A stretch of DNA of 64,000 nt from Chitinophaga lutea (GCF_003813775.1 NZ_RPDH01000001.1:2232001-2296000), one strand, 5' to 3'. Counted from the stretch's first letter, positions 41,127 through 50,830 are shown. The notes: generated from the letters alone by a model not told the origin. Numbers and translations: made by a program.

Positions 41127-42977
41127 TTACGCCCCGCGGTCGAACATTCTTTCCAGGTCGTTCAGTTTAAAGGAAATAAAGGTGAAGCGGCCGCCCGGTG
41201 AAACGTTCGGCGTGGTGCAGGCAAACAATTCATCGATAATATTCTGCATTTCCCTCGTGCCCAGCATTTTGCCGGCGGGGATGGCGTTGTTGCGGGCCAT
41301 GGCGCGCACGAGCTGTTCCCTGCGGTTATGTTTCAGTTCGCTGCTGTAATGTTTGAACTGTTCCAGCAAACCTTCGATGCTGGCCTGTTCGTTGCCGCTC
41401 TGGATGTCGGCTGGGGTGCCGCGCACCACGAAAGTCTGCTGACCGAAAGGTTCCAGGTCGTAGCCGAGCGCCTGCAGATCGGGGAGCATTTCCGAGATCA
41501 CGATCGCATCCGCGGGCAACAACTCCAGCGTTTGCGGGAAAAGGCTTTGCTGCGTGGCGATGGGTTTTTCTGAAAGCGCCCGCTGGTAACGTTCATACAG
41601 GATGCGTTCGTGCGCCGCCCGCTGGTCGATCAGGATGAAGCCCGATTTGATCTGCGAAAGAATGAACTGCTGATGCACCTGCACCGGCACCTTCTGGTCT
41701 GTGGCCGCTTCCTGCCAACGCTCGTCGATCACGGAGGCCGTGGATGAAACAGGCTGTTCGGAAGGAACGGTGTTTTCATTGTCCGGCGTCAGGGCCGGGC
41801 CGTACAGTTCTTTCCAGTGGCGGAGGTTGCTGCTCTGGTCGATCACGTGCGCCTGGTTGGCGTGGGTGAACGTTTTATAGATGGAGGTGTTGGAAGACTG
41901 CTGTTTTTTCTGTTCCGTGAACGGCTGCGTCAATGCATCCAACTGCTGGATACCGGGATCGAGCTCGAAATCGAGCGCAGGCGTTACGCTGAACTGGGCG
42001 AGGGCATGTTTGATGGCCGATTGCACGAATGCATAGAGGATACGTTCGTCGTCGAACTTGATTTCCTGTTTGGTGGGATGTACGTTGATATCCACATGTG
42101 CAGGGTCGAGGTCGATGAACAATACATAAAGCGGAAAGCTGTCGGAAGGAATCATTTCCGCGAAGGCTGTCATCACCGCGTGATTGAGATAGCTGCTTTT
42201 GATGAAGCGGTTATTGACGAAGAAAAACTGGTCGCCACGGGTTTTTTTGGCCGTTTCCGGTTTGCCCACGAAGCCGTGGATGTTCATGTAATCGGTGGTT
42301 TCCTTGACCGTTACCAGTTTGGCGTTGTAGTGCTGCCCCAGGATGCTCACCACGCGCTGTTTCAGCGAGCCTTTTTCAAGGTGGAACATTTGCTGGCCAT
42401 TGCTGTTGAGCGAAAACTGGAGATGGGGGAATGCGAGGGCTACCCGGATGAACTCATCCACGATGTGCCGCATTTCCGCGGCGTTGCTTTTGAGGAAATT
42501 CCTGCGGGCCGGCACGTTGAAGAACAGGTTCTTCATGGCGATGCTGGTGCCCGGTGCGGTTTGGCAGGGCTCCTGGCGTTTGATGACGCTGTTGTCTATT
42601 TCGATGAAAGTGCCTACGTCTTCGTGAGGGCGGCGGGTTTTCATTTCCACCTGGGCCACGGCGGCGATGGAAGCCAGTGCTTCACCGCGGAAACCCATCG
42701 TGCGGATGTGGAAAAGATCGTCGATCGACTGGATTTTGGAGGTGGCATGGCGCTCGAAGCACATCCGGGCGTCCGTATCGCTCATTCCGCTGCCGTTGTC
42801 TATGACCTGCACCAGTTCTTTGCCTGCGTCCCTTATAAAAAGTTGAATTTCAGTGGCGCCTGCGTCTACCGCATTCTCGAGCAGCTCTTTCACTGCCGAC
42901 GCCGGGCGCTGAATTACTTCCCCTGCTGCTATCTGGTTCGCTATATTATCCGGTAACAAATTGATGATATCCGCCAC
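41127..42977 (-). CDS. mutL: DNA mismatch repair protein MutL
   Basis: The 616-residue protein has the GHKL ATPase motifs LLENAVDAGATE, DNGSGM, TSKIQSIDDL and GFRGEALASI. A dimerisation domain follows a linker of about 100 residues. In nicking MutL proteins the C-terminal domain has DQHA(x)2E(x)4E and a CPHGRP motif. Here the first is DQRAAHERILYE and the second position reads SPGGRF, so endonuclease activity is uncertain. The start is a GTG at 42975-42977: the family begins with ADII directly after the first residue, and an upstream ATG would add 21 unrelated residues. It is convergent with gluconokinase. Confidence 0.94.
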   Translation of the reverse strand: MADIINLLPDNIANQIAAGEVIQRPASAVKELLENAVDAGATEIQLFIRDAGKELVQVIDNGSGMSDTDARMCFERHATSKIQSIDDLFHIRTMGFRGEALASIAAVAQVEMKTRRPHEDVGTFIEIDNSVIKRQEPCQTAPGTSIAMKNLFFNVPARRNFLKSNAAEMRHIVDEFIRVALAFPHLQFSLNSNGQQMFHLEKGSLKQRVVSILGQHYNAKLVTVKETTDYMNIHGFVGKPETAKKTRGDQFFFVNNRFIKSSYLNHAVMTAFAEMIPSDSFPLYVLFIDLDPAHVDINVHPTKQEIKFDDERILYAFVQSAIKHALAQFSVTPALDFELDPGIQQLDALTQPFTEQKKQQSSNTSIYKTFTHANQAHVIDQSSNLRHWKELYGPALTPDNENTVPSEQPVSSTASVIDERWQEAATDQKVPVQVHQQFILSQIKSGFILIDQRAAHERILYERYQRALSEKPIATQQSLFPQTLELLPADAIVISEMLPDLQALGYDLEPFGQQTFVVRGTPADIQSGNEQASIEGLLEQFKHYSSELKHNRREQLVRAMARNNAIPAGKMLGTREMQNIIDELFACTTPNVSPGGRFTFISFKLNDLERMFDRGA

Positions 42978-43151
42978 TTGCCTGCCTTTTGGCGTAAAGG
43001 TAGGAATAAAAAAATATGTTAAATAAAAGTGGTGCGGCAAACCAATCGGGATGTGGTTTCGTACCTTTAGGGACGAACTTCCGGCCGCGAATCAAAAGTG
43101 TAGTATTGTTATTGGTGTTAAAGCGTAGTTAACGCAAAATCAAATCTTAGT

Positions 43152-43703
43152 ATGAAAACGTGGAAACTTATAATTTTACCGTTATTAATATTGTTTAGCC
43201 ATTGCACATATTCTCAGAACGGAGGCAAAATAAAATCCATGGAAGAAAAAAAGAATCCTGCGTACTCCCGCACGGATACTGGTAAAGTAAACCTTACAGA
43301 CGCAGAGTGGAAAAAAGTATTACCGAAAGAAGTATATGACATTGCCCGGGAGAAAGGCACGGAATGGGCATTCACAGGAAAATATTGGGATCACAAGGAA
43401 AAGGGCACTTATTATTGCGCGGCCTGCGGGAACCCGCTTTTTGTTTCGGACACCAAGTTTGAAAGCGGATGCGGCTGGCCCAGTTTTTATCAGCCCATCA
43501 GTAAAACCAGCGTGATTTACACACCCGACAACTCTCATGGCATGCAGCGTACGGAAGTGCAATGCGGCCGCTGTAAGGCCCATCTGGGGCATGTTTTCGA
43601 CGACGGGCCGCCGCCAACCGGCCTGCGCTATTGCATCAATTCCGTTATCCTCGATTTCGACAAAGCGCAGGATGCGGAAAAGAAGTACAAAGAAAAGGAA
43701 TAA
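43152..43703 (+). CDS. msrB: Exported methionine-R-sulfoxide reductase
   Basis: MsrB reduces methionine R-sulfoxide in damaged proteins. The 183-residue product has a signal sequence with a possible lipobox (LLILFSHC). The MsrB domain has zinc-binding CAAC and CGRC pairs, [20 protein letters not shown] and the catalytic Cys in LRYCINS. An exported copy suggests repair of envelope proteins. A TACCTTTA promoter-like element lies at 43072-43079. Confidence 0.94.
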   Translation: MKTWKLIILPLLILFSHCTYSQNGGKIKSMEEKKNPAYSRTDTGKVNLTDAEWKKVLPKEVYDIAREKGTEWAFTGKYWDHKEKGTYYCAACGNPLFVSDTKFESGCGWPSFYQPISKTSVIYTPDNSHGMQRTEVQCGRCKAHLGHVFDDGPPPTGLRYCINSVILDFDKAQDAEKKYKEKE

Positions 43704-43811
43704 CATCCCCGGATACCTGACTATATGCTGCCGGTACAAACGCTCCAGTACCGGGTGAGGCATTTGCATGTTACCCCCGCCAAAATCAGTATATTTATTA
43801 AAACATAGCAT

Positions 43812-44831
43812 ATGAAGGCATTAACCGTTCTTGCCTGGTTCACGGGCATCATCCTGGTTGTGTTCGTGATATTGCTGATGGCGGCCCCAACCAAAGTTCA
43901 TATCGAAAAATCCCAGACCATCAACGCCCCGGTACAGGTTGTATGGGATTACATCACCCGGTTCGAAAAATTCAATCAATGGAGCACCTGGCGCAAAATC
44001 GAACCAGAAGCGCAATACCGCATAGAGGGGGTAGACGGCACCGTGGGCGCCGCCACGTCCTGGAAAGGGAAAAAGCTGGGCGAAGGCCGGCTGGAACATC
44101 TTTCGCTTAAACCATTCACCGAAGTACGGCAGCGGCTCCAGTTTTTCGAGCCTTTCGAGGGCACGTCCGATGTGTATTATCTCGTTCGCGAGGCCGCGGG
44201 CGTCACCACCGTTACCTGGGGCATCGACGCAGCATATCCCCGCCCGCAGAACATCATGGGCATGTTCATGAAACGCAGCCTGGAAAACGATTTTTCCCAG
44301 GGACTGCTGAACCTGAAAAACGCTGTGGAAGCGGAAAAAACAGTACCGCAACTTCCCGCCGCGGCTACCTCACCGGCGGCAAAAGAAGGAGAACGGCCGG
44401 AAATGGCATACTGGACGGTGCGCAGCGAAGTAAGCACCAAAGATATCAGCGGGTTTTACGCCGCCAGCCTTCCGCGGATATTCAAAGCCGTGAATGAAGC
44501 CCGGCTGAGCCCCGGGGTGCCCGCCGGCCTGTATTACAGCTGGGACGAAAAAGCGGGCAAAACGGACATGGCCGCCGCGGTGACGCTGGAGGCCAAAGGA
44601 ACGCCACCTGCCGGGATTACCGCCGTCACGCTTCCCGCTGGTAAAATCGTGTATGTTGATTTTTATGGCCCTTATGAGCGCACGGCGGAAGCGCATGCCC
44701 TCATCGAAAAATACCTCCGCGAAAAAGGGCGGACCTCCAAATGGCCGGTATTGGAAGAATACATCACCGACCCGGCAACGGAAAAAGACAGCACGAAATG
44801 GCTGACGAGGGTGGTGTATTATGCAGATTGA
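43812..44831 (+). CDS. SRPBCC-GyrI-like fusion protein, membrane anchored
   Basis: This 339-residue protein has one N-terminal membrane helix (5-24). An SRPBCC/polyketide cyclase-like domain follows (NAPVQVVWDYITRFEKFNQW, ENDFSQGLLNLK). After a linker of Ala and Pro comes a GyrI-like/AraC effector-binding domain from about residue 195 (AGKIVYVDFYGPYERTAEAH). Both halves bind small hydrophobic ligands in other proteins. No DNA-binding part is attached, so regulation through direct DNA contact is unlikely. Fusions of this type are common in Bacteroidota and lack a known role. It is 108 nt after msrB. Confidence 0.85.
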   Translation: MKALTVLAWFTGIILVVFVILLMAAPTKVHIEKSQTINAPVQVVWDYITRFEKFNQWSTWRKIEPEAQYRIEGVDGTVGAATSWKGKKLGEGRLEHLSLKPFTEVRQRLQFFEPFEGTSDVYYLVREAAGVTTVTWGIDAAYPRPQNIMGMFMKRSLENDFSQGLLNLKNAVEAEKTVPQLPAAATSPAAKEGERPEMAYWTVRSEVSTKDISGFYAASLPRIFKAVNEARLSPGVPAGLYYSWDEKAGKTDMAAAVTLEAKGTPPAGITAVTLPAGKIVYVDFYGPYERTAEAHALIEKYLREKGRTSKWPVLEEYITDPATEKDSTKWLTRVVYYAD

Positions 44832-44984
44832 CGCAATGTGGCGCGAATGAGTGGGGGTAAAAGCCTTTTGGCGCGACTATTAACAGAGCAGGCAAAAAAA
44901 TGGCATATTCCGGCAATAGGGATACTGCGGTCAGGTATTGGCAAAGGGAAGAAACAGGAAAAGAGCGGGAAGAAGAAAACCAGG

Positions 44985-45266
44985 TCAGGAACTTACATCG
45001 GCCAGTTCATAAGTGTTCGGCTCGAACTCAATGATGTCATACACGGCCAGCTGGTATTTGTCGAACGGGTCTTCGGCCAGAATGGCCTCCACCTCGCGCC
45101 GGCTGCCTGCCTTACAAAGAATAACTGCCCCTGTGCGCGGCTTTCTGCGCCCGGAAAGGATGAAACGGCCTTCCTTGTACTGTTTTTCCAGGAAGGCGTT
45201 GTGGGCCTCCAGGTAATGCTCGATGGCAGCCAGGGGCCTGATGTACTGTAGCAGGATCAGGTACAT
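44985..45266 (-). CDS. YciI family protein
   Basis: The 93-residue protein has the YciI ferredoxin-like fold pattern: an N-terminal strand MYLILLQYIRPL, a helix with HNAFLEKQYKEGRFILSG and the acidic end EDPFDKYQLAVYDIIEF with conserved Asp and Phe. Members may act as lyases or hydrolases on small aromatic substrates, but most have no known function. A perfect TACCTTTG element lies upstream on the minus strand. The longer reading on the opposite strand here is antisense and is not taken as a gene. Confidence 0.85.
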   Translation of the reverse strand: MYLILLQYIRPLAAIEHYLEAHNAFLEKQYKEGRFILSGRRKPRTGAVILCKAGSRREVEAILAEDPFDKYQLAVYDIIEFEPNTYELADVSS

Positions 45267-45314
45267 AGTTTAAACGGTCTTTCGAATAAAAATGGTTAAA
45301 AATCAGAATGTTTA

Positions 45315-45322
45315 CAAAGGTA
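45315..45322 (-). promoter_or_regulatory. -7 promoter element (TACCTTTG) of the YciI gene
   Basis: Exact TAnnTTTG on the minus strand, 48 nt upstream of the start codon. Confidence 0.45.
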
Positions 45323-45434
45323 GACAAATTGTTGGTAGTAGCGCCTTTCCGGCAGCCGTTCAACAAAAATTAAACGTATTAGCAAAAAAGCTTGTATTTT
45401 CGCGGGTAATTTTCAAATCCATTTAACTCTCATT

Positions 45435-47198
45435 ATGAAACGAATGTTTTCAAGGGCACTCCTTCTTTTATCGGGAATTGCCGTGTTGTTGTTGTCAGCC
45501 TGTTCCAAAGCGCCTGAGCAGGGCAAGCACATCCCTAAAACCGCCGCCCTGGTATTAGGCATCAATTCCAAACAAATTCAGGAGAAACTGGTAACAGAAG
45601 GCCTGACTGTCGATAAACTGTTCGAAGCCGTACAACAGAAAGATACGAGCAACGAAATGGCGAAAGCCCTGAAAGAAGCCGAGAACTCCGGCGTGGACCT
45701 GAAAGGCGACGTTTTTGTGGCCATGGTACCCGGCGACAAAGGCAACGGTTATGTGATGGCGGTAGCCAAACTGAAAGACGCTGCCAAGTTCGAAACGTTC
45801 CTGAAAGAAAAATCCAAAAAAGAGATCAAAGCGGGTAAAGACTTCAAATTCATGGAAGACGAAGACGGCGCGGTAGGTTTCAACAACGAAACCATCATCG
45901 GCGTATTCTCCTTTGACGCTAATAAATTCGGCGGCGACGCTTACGGCCCGGAAAACGATCCGTTTGCAGCCCTGGGCGACTCCGCTGCTCCCGCAGCGCC
46001 TAAAGCCCCGGAAAAAGCCAACGCGCCTGAAATCCTGGACGGCCTCTTCCACCTGAAAGCGGATGAGTCTGTAGGCACCATCGAATCGTTCAAAGCGGTT
46101 CAGAAAGAAAAAGGCGATGTACTGTTCTGGATGAGCAGCGAGCAGATCTACGCTTTCAACCCCGGTACTCCTTCCGGCGTGGCCGCATTGGTATCTACCA
46201 ACGTGAAAAAACTCACCGCAGGTTCATTCCAGACCGCCGCTGTGCATTTCGAAAACGGCAAAATCAAAGTAAACAGCAATGCCTATGCCGGTACCGAAAT
46301 GAAAGAGATCATGAAGAAATACCCCATGGAGAAAGTGAACATGAGCATGCTGGAAACATATCCTTCAGACAATGTACTCGGTTTCGTGCTGATGAATTTT
46401 GACCTGCGCATGCTGGGCGACATTCTCAAACTGGTAGGAATGGACGGTTTTGCCAACATGGGCCTCGCCGAAGCAGGCATCACCCTCGATGATGTGCTGA
46501 AAGCTTTCAAAGGCGAATTCGCCCTGATCGGCTCAGACTTCAGCGTGGTAAGCCAGCCCTCCGCATGGGATTCTACCTATAAAACCACCAAACCCCAGGC
46601 TAAATGGGTATTCAACCTGAAAGTAGGCGACAAGGCGGCTTTTGAAAAAATCATGAGCTCTCCCCGCATCGCGCCGATGTTCACCAAAAAAGGCAACGAA
46701 TATGTGCCGAACGAAGGCCTCTCCGGCGAAATGGGCGTTTCCATCAGCAACGAGCGCATCCTGCTGAGCTCCGATGCCGAACTGATGGCCGCTTACGCTG
46801 CCGGCAAAGGCAAAGTGAAACTCGACGAGGGTATCGAAAGCAAAGCAAAAGGAAATGTGATGAGCATGTACTTCAGCATCGAAAAAATGGTGAACAACAT
46901 TCCTGCCGAAGAAATGAAAGTGCCGGACAGCGTGCTGAACGACATCAAAGGCCTGCTGAAAGACTTCACGGTTGCCACCGAGCCCTACAACGGCACTTCC
47001 CAGAAATCGACCATCGAGCTGAACTTCAAAAACGAAGGACAGAATACGCTGGTACAGCTGGCGAACTTCACCCAGAAAATGTACAGCTACTATCTTTCCA
47101 AAAAGAAAGAAGACGAAGCTGCATGGGGTGAGCCGGCCATCGACTCCGCCGCCGTGGCAGTACCGGTAGATACAACCGCTGCCGCCGTTGCGCAATAA
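45435..47198 (+). CDS. DUF4836 family lipoprotein
   Basis: The 587-residue product has a lipoprotein signal (VLLLSACSK, Cys23) and the DUF4836 pattern, starting with IPKTAALVLGINSKQIQEKL. The repeated alpha/beta units are of the type seen in DUF3352-like proteins, for example GNGYVMAVAKLKDAAKFETF and AKWVFNLKVGDKAAFEK. A proline-alanine linker interrupts it near residues 175-195. It is probably an abundant envelope protein of unknown role. TATTTTCG at 45395-45402 is a possible -7 element. It ends in a strong terminator. Confidence 0.87.
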   Translation: MKRMFSRALLLLSGIAVLLLSACSKAPEQGKHIPKTAALVLGINSKQIQEKLVTEGLTVDKLFEAVQQKDTSNEMAKALKEAENSGVDLKGDVFVAMVPGDKGNGYVMAVAKLKDAAKFETFLKEKSKKEIKAGKDFKFMEDEDGAVGFNNETIIGVFSFDANKFGGDAYGPENDPFAALGDSAAPAAPKAPEKANAPEILDGLFHLKADESVGTIESFKAVQKEKGDVLFWMSSEQIYAFNPGTPSGVAALVSTNVKKLTAGSFQTAAVHFENGKIKVNSNAYAGTEMKEIMKKYPMEKVNMSMLETYPSDNVLGFVLMNFDLRMLGDILKLVGMDGFANMGLAEAGITLDDVLKAFKGEFALIGSDFSVVSQPSAWDSTYKTTKPQAKWVFNLKVGDKAAFEKIMSSPRIAPMFTKKGNEYVPNEGLSGEMGVSISNERILLSSDAELMAAYAAGKGKVKLDEGIESKAKGNVMSMYFSIEKMVNNIPAEEMKVPDSVLNDIKGLLKDFTVATEPYNGTSQKSTIELNFKNEGQNTLVQLANFTQKMYSYYLSKKKEDEAAWGEPAIDSAAVAVPVDTTAAAVAQ

Positions 47199-47222
47199 AT
47201 ACGATGAATCAGCATTCAGATA

Positions 47223-47252
47223 AAAAAGCTGCTCCCGACGGAGCAGCTTTTT
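47223..47252 (+). terminator. Terminator of the DUF4836 gene
   Basis: A perfect 13-bp stem AAAAAGCTGCTCC/GGAGCAGCTTTTT (47223-47235 with 47240-47252) has a 4-nt loop. Confidence 0.9.
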
Positions 47253-47311
47253 ATTTGGGGGAATATTCTATATTTAACATTCCACATCAGGCCACTTAAC
47301 AGAACAGGAAC

Positions 47312-47962
47312 ATGCAGATCGCTTTATCTGCGGTGGTGCCCGTGCCGCTTCGCGAAAAGGTGATGCAGCAGCAATCGGACATCTGGAACCGCGACATTAC
47401 ATTCAACCCCGGGCAATTTATCAAAATCAAAGCGCCCTCGGGCACCGGCAAAACCACGCTGGTGCACTATCTCTATCATATCCGGTACGACTATACGGGT
47501 ACGGTGAGCATAGACGGCAAACCATGGGCGGCTTATTCCGGCGACCAGCTGGCCGCCATGCGCCAGCAGCAGATCAGCGTCATTTTCCAGGACCTCCGTT
47601 TGTTCGATCAGCTCACCGCGCTTGAGAACGTGGAATTGAAAAGAGTGATGCAGCCGCAGCCGATGTATACACAGGAAAAAGTGCATGAATTCGCGGCCCG
47701 GCTGGGCGTGAGCCATGTGCTGAACCAGAGCGGCGCCACATTGTCGTACGGCGAACGGCAGCGCATCGCCATCATCCGGTCGCTGATGCAGCCCTTCCAA
47801 TGGCTGATGATGGACGAGCCTTTCAGCCACCTCGACGAAGCCAATACCGCCAAGGCGGCGCAGCTGATTGCCGAAGAATGCCGCAAACGCAACGCTGGTC
47901 TCATTCTTACCGACCTCGATCACGACAACCATTTTGATTACACCGTAACCCATCTTTTATAA
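47312..47962 (+). CDS. ABC transporter ATP-binding protein with altered signature and H-loop
   Basis: The 216-residue ATPase has Walker A APSGTGKTT, Q-loop VIFQDLRLFDQLTALENV and Walker B WLMMDEPFSHLDEA. The signature LSGGQ is LSYGERQRI. The usual switch His after Walker B appears as Asp in LTDLDHD. It matches the LolD/FtsE/MacB class by size. The permease gene follows after 1 nt. Such pairs extract lipoproteins or drive envelope machines rather than import nutrients. If the two altered loops are real, ATP hydrolysis may be slow or regulated. Confidence 0.88.
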   Translation: MQIALSAVVPVPLREKVMQQQSDIWNRDITFNPGQFIKIKAPSGTGKTTLVHYLYHIRYDYTGTVSIDGKPWAAYSGDQLAAMRQQQISVIFQDLRLFDQLTALENVELKRVMQPQPMYTQEKVHEFAARLGVSHVLNQSGATLSYGERQRIAIIRSLMQPFQWLMMDEPFSHLDEANTAKAAQLIAEECRKRNAGLILTDLDHDNHFDYTVTHLL

Positions 47963-47963
47963 C

Positions 47964-49151
47964 ATGCAGTTTTACCAGTTACTCAAAAAAATCATCCGCA
48001 CCGGTGTGGGCAAAGGTCGGTTCTGGATGGCGGCCATCGGCCTGGGAATAGCGATGCTGCTGATCCTGGTGGCGCTGCAGGTGCATCATAATTTTTCAGA
48101 ATTATTATACAGCGAAAAAAACCAGAACGAGCGGGCCGACTTCCTGGTGATCAATAAAAAAATCACCAACAGCATGATGGGCCGCCCCGATCTCACCACT
48201 TTCACCAAAGCCGAACTCGACGATTTTGCCGCGCAGCCTTTTGTGCAGGGCCTGGGCGTGATCACGGCCGCGCAGTTCAATGTCAAGATGGTGGCCGATC
48301 AGCTGGGCTTTTCCACCGAAATGTTTTTTGAAGCGGTACCGGACAGTTTTATCGATGTAAAAAGCGACGAGTGGAAATGGCAGCCGGGCCAGATGGTGAT
48401 ACCGGTAATTGTGCCCCGCGATTTCGTGGACATGTTCAACTTCGGGTTTGCGCTGGGCAACAGCATTCCCCAGTTTTCCGAAGAAACCATCAAAACCCTC
48501 AGCCCGGGCATCGTGATCAGCCAGGGTATCCGTACCGGACAGTTTGCCGGAAAAATCGCCGGCTTTTCGGATCGTATTTCCACCGTGCTGGTGCCGCAGT
48601 CGTTTATGGACTGGGCCAACAGCGTATATGGCGCCGGCGCGGCCAAAGCGCCTTCCCGCATCATCATCAAAACAAAAGACCCCAGCAGCACCGTGCTGGC
48701 GGATTACCTCGAAAAACACGGGTTTTCGACGGACACCGAAAAAACCAAATACAGTAAAATACGCGGCATCGTGCAGGTGATCGTGAGCGTGGTCGGCTTT
48801 TTCGGCCTGGTGCTGCTGATGTTTGCCCTGCTGGTGTTCAGCATGTTTATCCAGCTGGTGATCGCCTCGTGCAAAAAGGAGATACGCCTGCTCATCACGC
48901 TGGGCGCCGCGCCGCGGCAATTGCAGGGTTACCTGCTGAAACAGTTCGTGCCGATGTACCTCGTGATCGGTGTGCTCGCGCTCGTGCTGGTAGCGGGCCT
49001 GCAGTGGTGGGTGTCGGGCATACTGGCCAAACACAACATGTTCGTGCCGCAGATCCCTTCCATCGCTGCCATACTGGCTACTGTGGGTATCCTGGCGCTC
49101 GTGTATCTCGTCAACCTGTTTTCCGTCAAAAAACATATCGCGGGCATGTAA
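47964..49151 (+). CDS. ABC transporter permease, FtsX/MacB-like
   Basis: The 395-residue protein has a first membrane helix (about 20-42) and a large extracytoplasmic domain (about 45-265). Three more helices follow near 270-298, 320-350 and 360-385, the standard four-helix MacB/FtsX layout. The C-terminal part has GAAPRQLQGYLLKQFVPMYL between helices, where these permeases contact the ATPase. It is translated with the ATPase gene and followed after 30 nt by the amidohydrolase gene. Confidence 0.85.
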   Translation: MQFYQLLKKIIRTGVGKGRFWMAAIGLGIAMLLILVALQVHHNFSELLYSEKNQNERADFLVINKKITNSMMGRPDLTTFTKAELDDFAAQPFVQGLGVITAAQFNVKMVADQLGFSTEMFFEAVPDSFIDVKSDEWKWQPGQMVIPVIVPRDFVDMFNFGFALGNSIPQFSEETIKTLSPGIVISQGIRTGQFAGKIAGFSDRISTVLVPQSFMDWANSVYGAGAAKAPSRIIIKTKDPSSTVLADYLEKHGFSTDTEKTKYSKIRGIVQVIVSVVGFFGLVLLMFALLVFSMFIQLVIASCKKEIRLLITLGAAPRQLQGYLLKQFVPMYLVIGVLALVLVAGLQWWVSGILAKHNMFVPQIPSIAAILATVGILALVYLVNLFSVKKHIAGM

Positions 49152-49181
49152 GCATTTATCTCAACCTGTTCAACCAAAGTC

Positions 49182-50819
49182 ATGAAAAAGATCCTCTTGC
49201 TTTTATTCACCGTATGCGGTGCGCTGCCCGGGCTGGCGCAAAAAACCATTTTACATTGCGGTACCCTGATCGACGGAGTGTCTGACCAGCCGCGGCGGCA
49301 GATGTCGGTGATCGTAGAAGGCAAAAAAATCACCGCGGTGCAGGCGGGATATGCTACACCGGCGGCCGGCGATAAAGTCATCGACCTGAAACAGCAAACC
49401 GTGATGCCAGGCTGGATGGACATGCATGTGCACCTGGAAGCCGAAACCAGCAAAACCCTGTATGCCGATAAGTTCACACAAAACCCCGCCGACCTTGCCT
49501 ACATGAGCGTACGCTACGCGGAACGCACACTGATGACGGGTTTCACCACCGTGCGCGACCTTGGTGGCACGGGTGTCAACATCGCGCTGCGCAACGCCAT
49601 CAACAAAGGCCTTATTACCGGCCCGAGGATATTTACCGCGGGTAAGTCCATCGCCACCACCGGCGGCCATGCAGACCCCACCAACGGTTTCCGGAAAGAC
49701 CTGATGGGCGACCCCGGTCCTGAAGCCGGGGTGGCCAACGGCCCCGACGAATGCCGGAAAGCCGTGCGCCAGGCGTATAAAAACGGCGCCGACCTCATCA
49801 AGATCACCGCCACGGGTGGCGTACTGAGCGTGGCCAAAGACGGCAGCAGTCCACAGTTTACCGACGAGGAGCTGGCCGCCATCGTGAGCACCGCCCGTGA
49901 TTATAATATGAAGGTGGCCGCGCACGCGCACGGCACCGAAGGTATCAAACGCGCCATCCGTGCGGGCGTAAACTCCATTGAGCACGGCACACAGATGGAT
50001 GAGGAAGGCATGAGCCTGGCCATCAAAAACGGCACCTGGTATGTACCCACCATCACGGCGGGCCGCTCCGTGGCAGACTCTGCCAAAATTCCCGGCTATT
50101 ACCCCGAGATCGTGAAACCCAAAGCGCAGGCCATCGGCCCACAGATACAGGGCACCTTTTCCAAAGCCTGGAAAAAGGGCGTGAAAATCGCCTTCGGCAC
50201 AGATGCCGGGGTGTTCATGCACGGACGCAACTGGCTGGAATTTACCTATATGACCGAAGGCGGCATGCCCGCTATGGATGCCATCAAATCCGCCACCAGC
50301 AAAGCGGCCGAACTGCTCGGCGTGCAGGACCAGCTGGGCAGCATCGCGCCCGGCAAAACGGCGGATTTTACGGCGGTAGACGGCGACCCGCTCAAAGACA
50401 TACAGGCCATGGGAAAGGTGAGCTTCGTGATGAAAGACGGCTTGATTTTTAAACACGGAACTGCTAACTTGTTGTCCGTTCAAAACAATAAAACCATGGC
50501 CGACACAAAAAAATTCGTGCACGTTGTCAATTTCTACCTGAAACCGGGCCTTTCCGCCGCGGACGTGAAGAAATTTGAAGAAGGCGTGAGCTCATTAGGA
50601 AAAATAGAAACGCTGCTGGTGTTCAATGTGGGTAAACCCGCCAATACCGACCGGCCCGTAATAGACAAAAGCTACAGCTACTGCCTGCTCACCGTTTTTA
50701 ACAGTGAAGCCGGTCATGATATTTACCAGGAGCATCCCGTGCACCTGGAGTTCATCAAAAACTGCAATCACCTCTGGGAGAAAGTAGTGGTGTTCGATTC
50801 GGAAACGATCGGACAATAA
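49182..50819 (+). CDS. Secreted amidohydrolase fused to a C-terminal Dabb domain
   Basis: The 545-residue protein has a signal peptide (1-19, ending GLAQ). The amidohydrolase domain to about residue 425 has metal ligands in MDMHVHLEA, the Lys in IKITATGG, two His in AAHAHGTEG and SIEHGT, and the Asp in AFGTDAGVF. It resembles Xaa-Pro dipeptidase/imidazolonepropionase-type enzymes. From residue 439 a stress-responsive A/B-barrel (Dabb) domain follows (KKFVHVVNFYLKPGLSAADV), opening with its own Met. The join (residues 426-438) reads like a former intergenic leader, so two genes seem to have merged. Function of the fusion is unknown. Confidence 0.86.
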   Translation: MKKILLLLFTVCGALPGLAQKTILHCGTLIDGVSDQPRRQMSVIVEGKKITAVQAGYATPAAGDKVIDLKQQTVMPGWMDMHVHLEAETSKTLYADKFTQNPADLAYMSVRYAERTLMTGFTTVRDLGGTGVNIALRNAINKGLITGPRIFTAGKSIATTGGHADPTNGFRKDLMGDPGPEAGVANGPDECRKAVRQAYKNGADLIKITATGGVLSVAKDGSSPQFTDEELAAIVSTARDYNMKVAAHAHGTEGIKRAIRAGVNSIEHGTQMDEEGMSLAIKNGTWYVPTITAGRSVADSAKIPGYYPEIVKPKAQAIGPQIQGTFSKAWKKGVKIAFGTDAGVFMHGRNWLEFTYMTEGGMPAMDAIKSATSKAAELLGVQDQLGSIAPGKTADFTAVDGDPLKDIQAMGKVSFVMKDGLIFKHGTANLLSVQNNKTMADTKKFVHVVNFYLKPGLSAADVKKFEEGVSSLGKIETLLVFNVGKPANTDRPVIDKSYSYCLLTVFNSEAGHDIYQEHPVHLEFIKNCNHLWEKVVVFDSETIGQ

Positions 50820-50830
50820 GATAAACGGGA

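Noticed and set aside
44838..45251. Plus-strand open frame opposite the YciI gene
   Set aside because: The minus-strand product has clear YciI features and a promoter element. The plus-strand reading has none.
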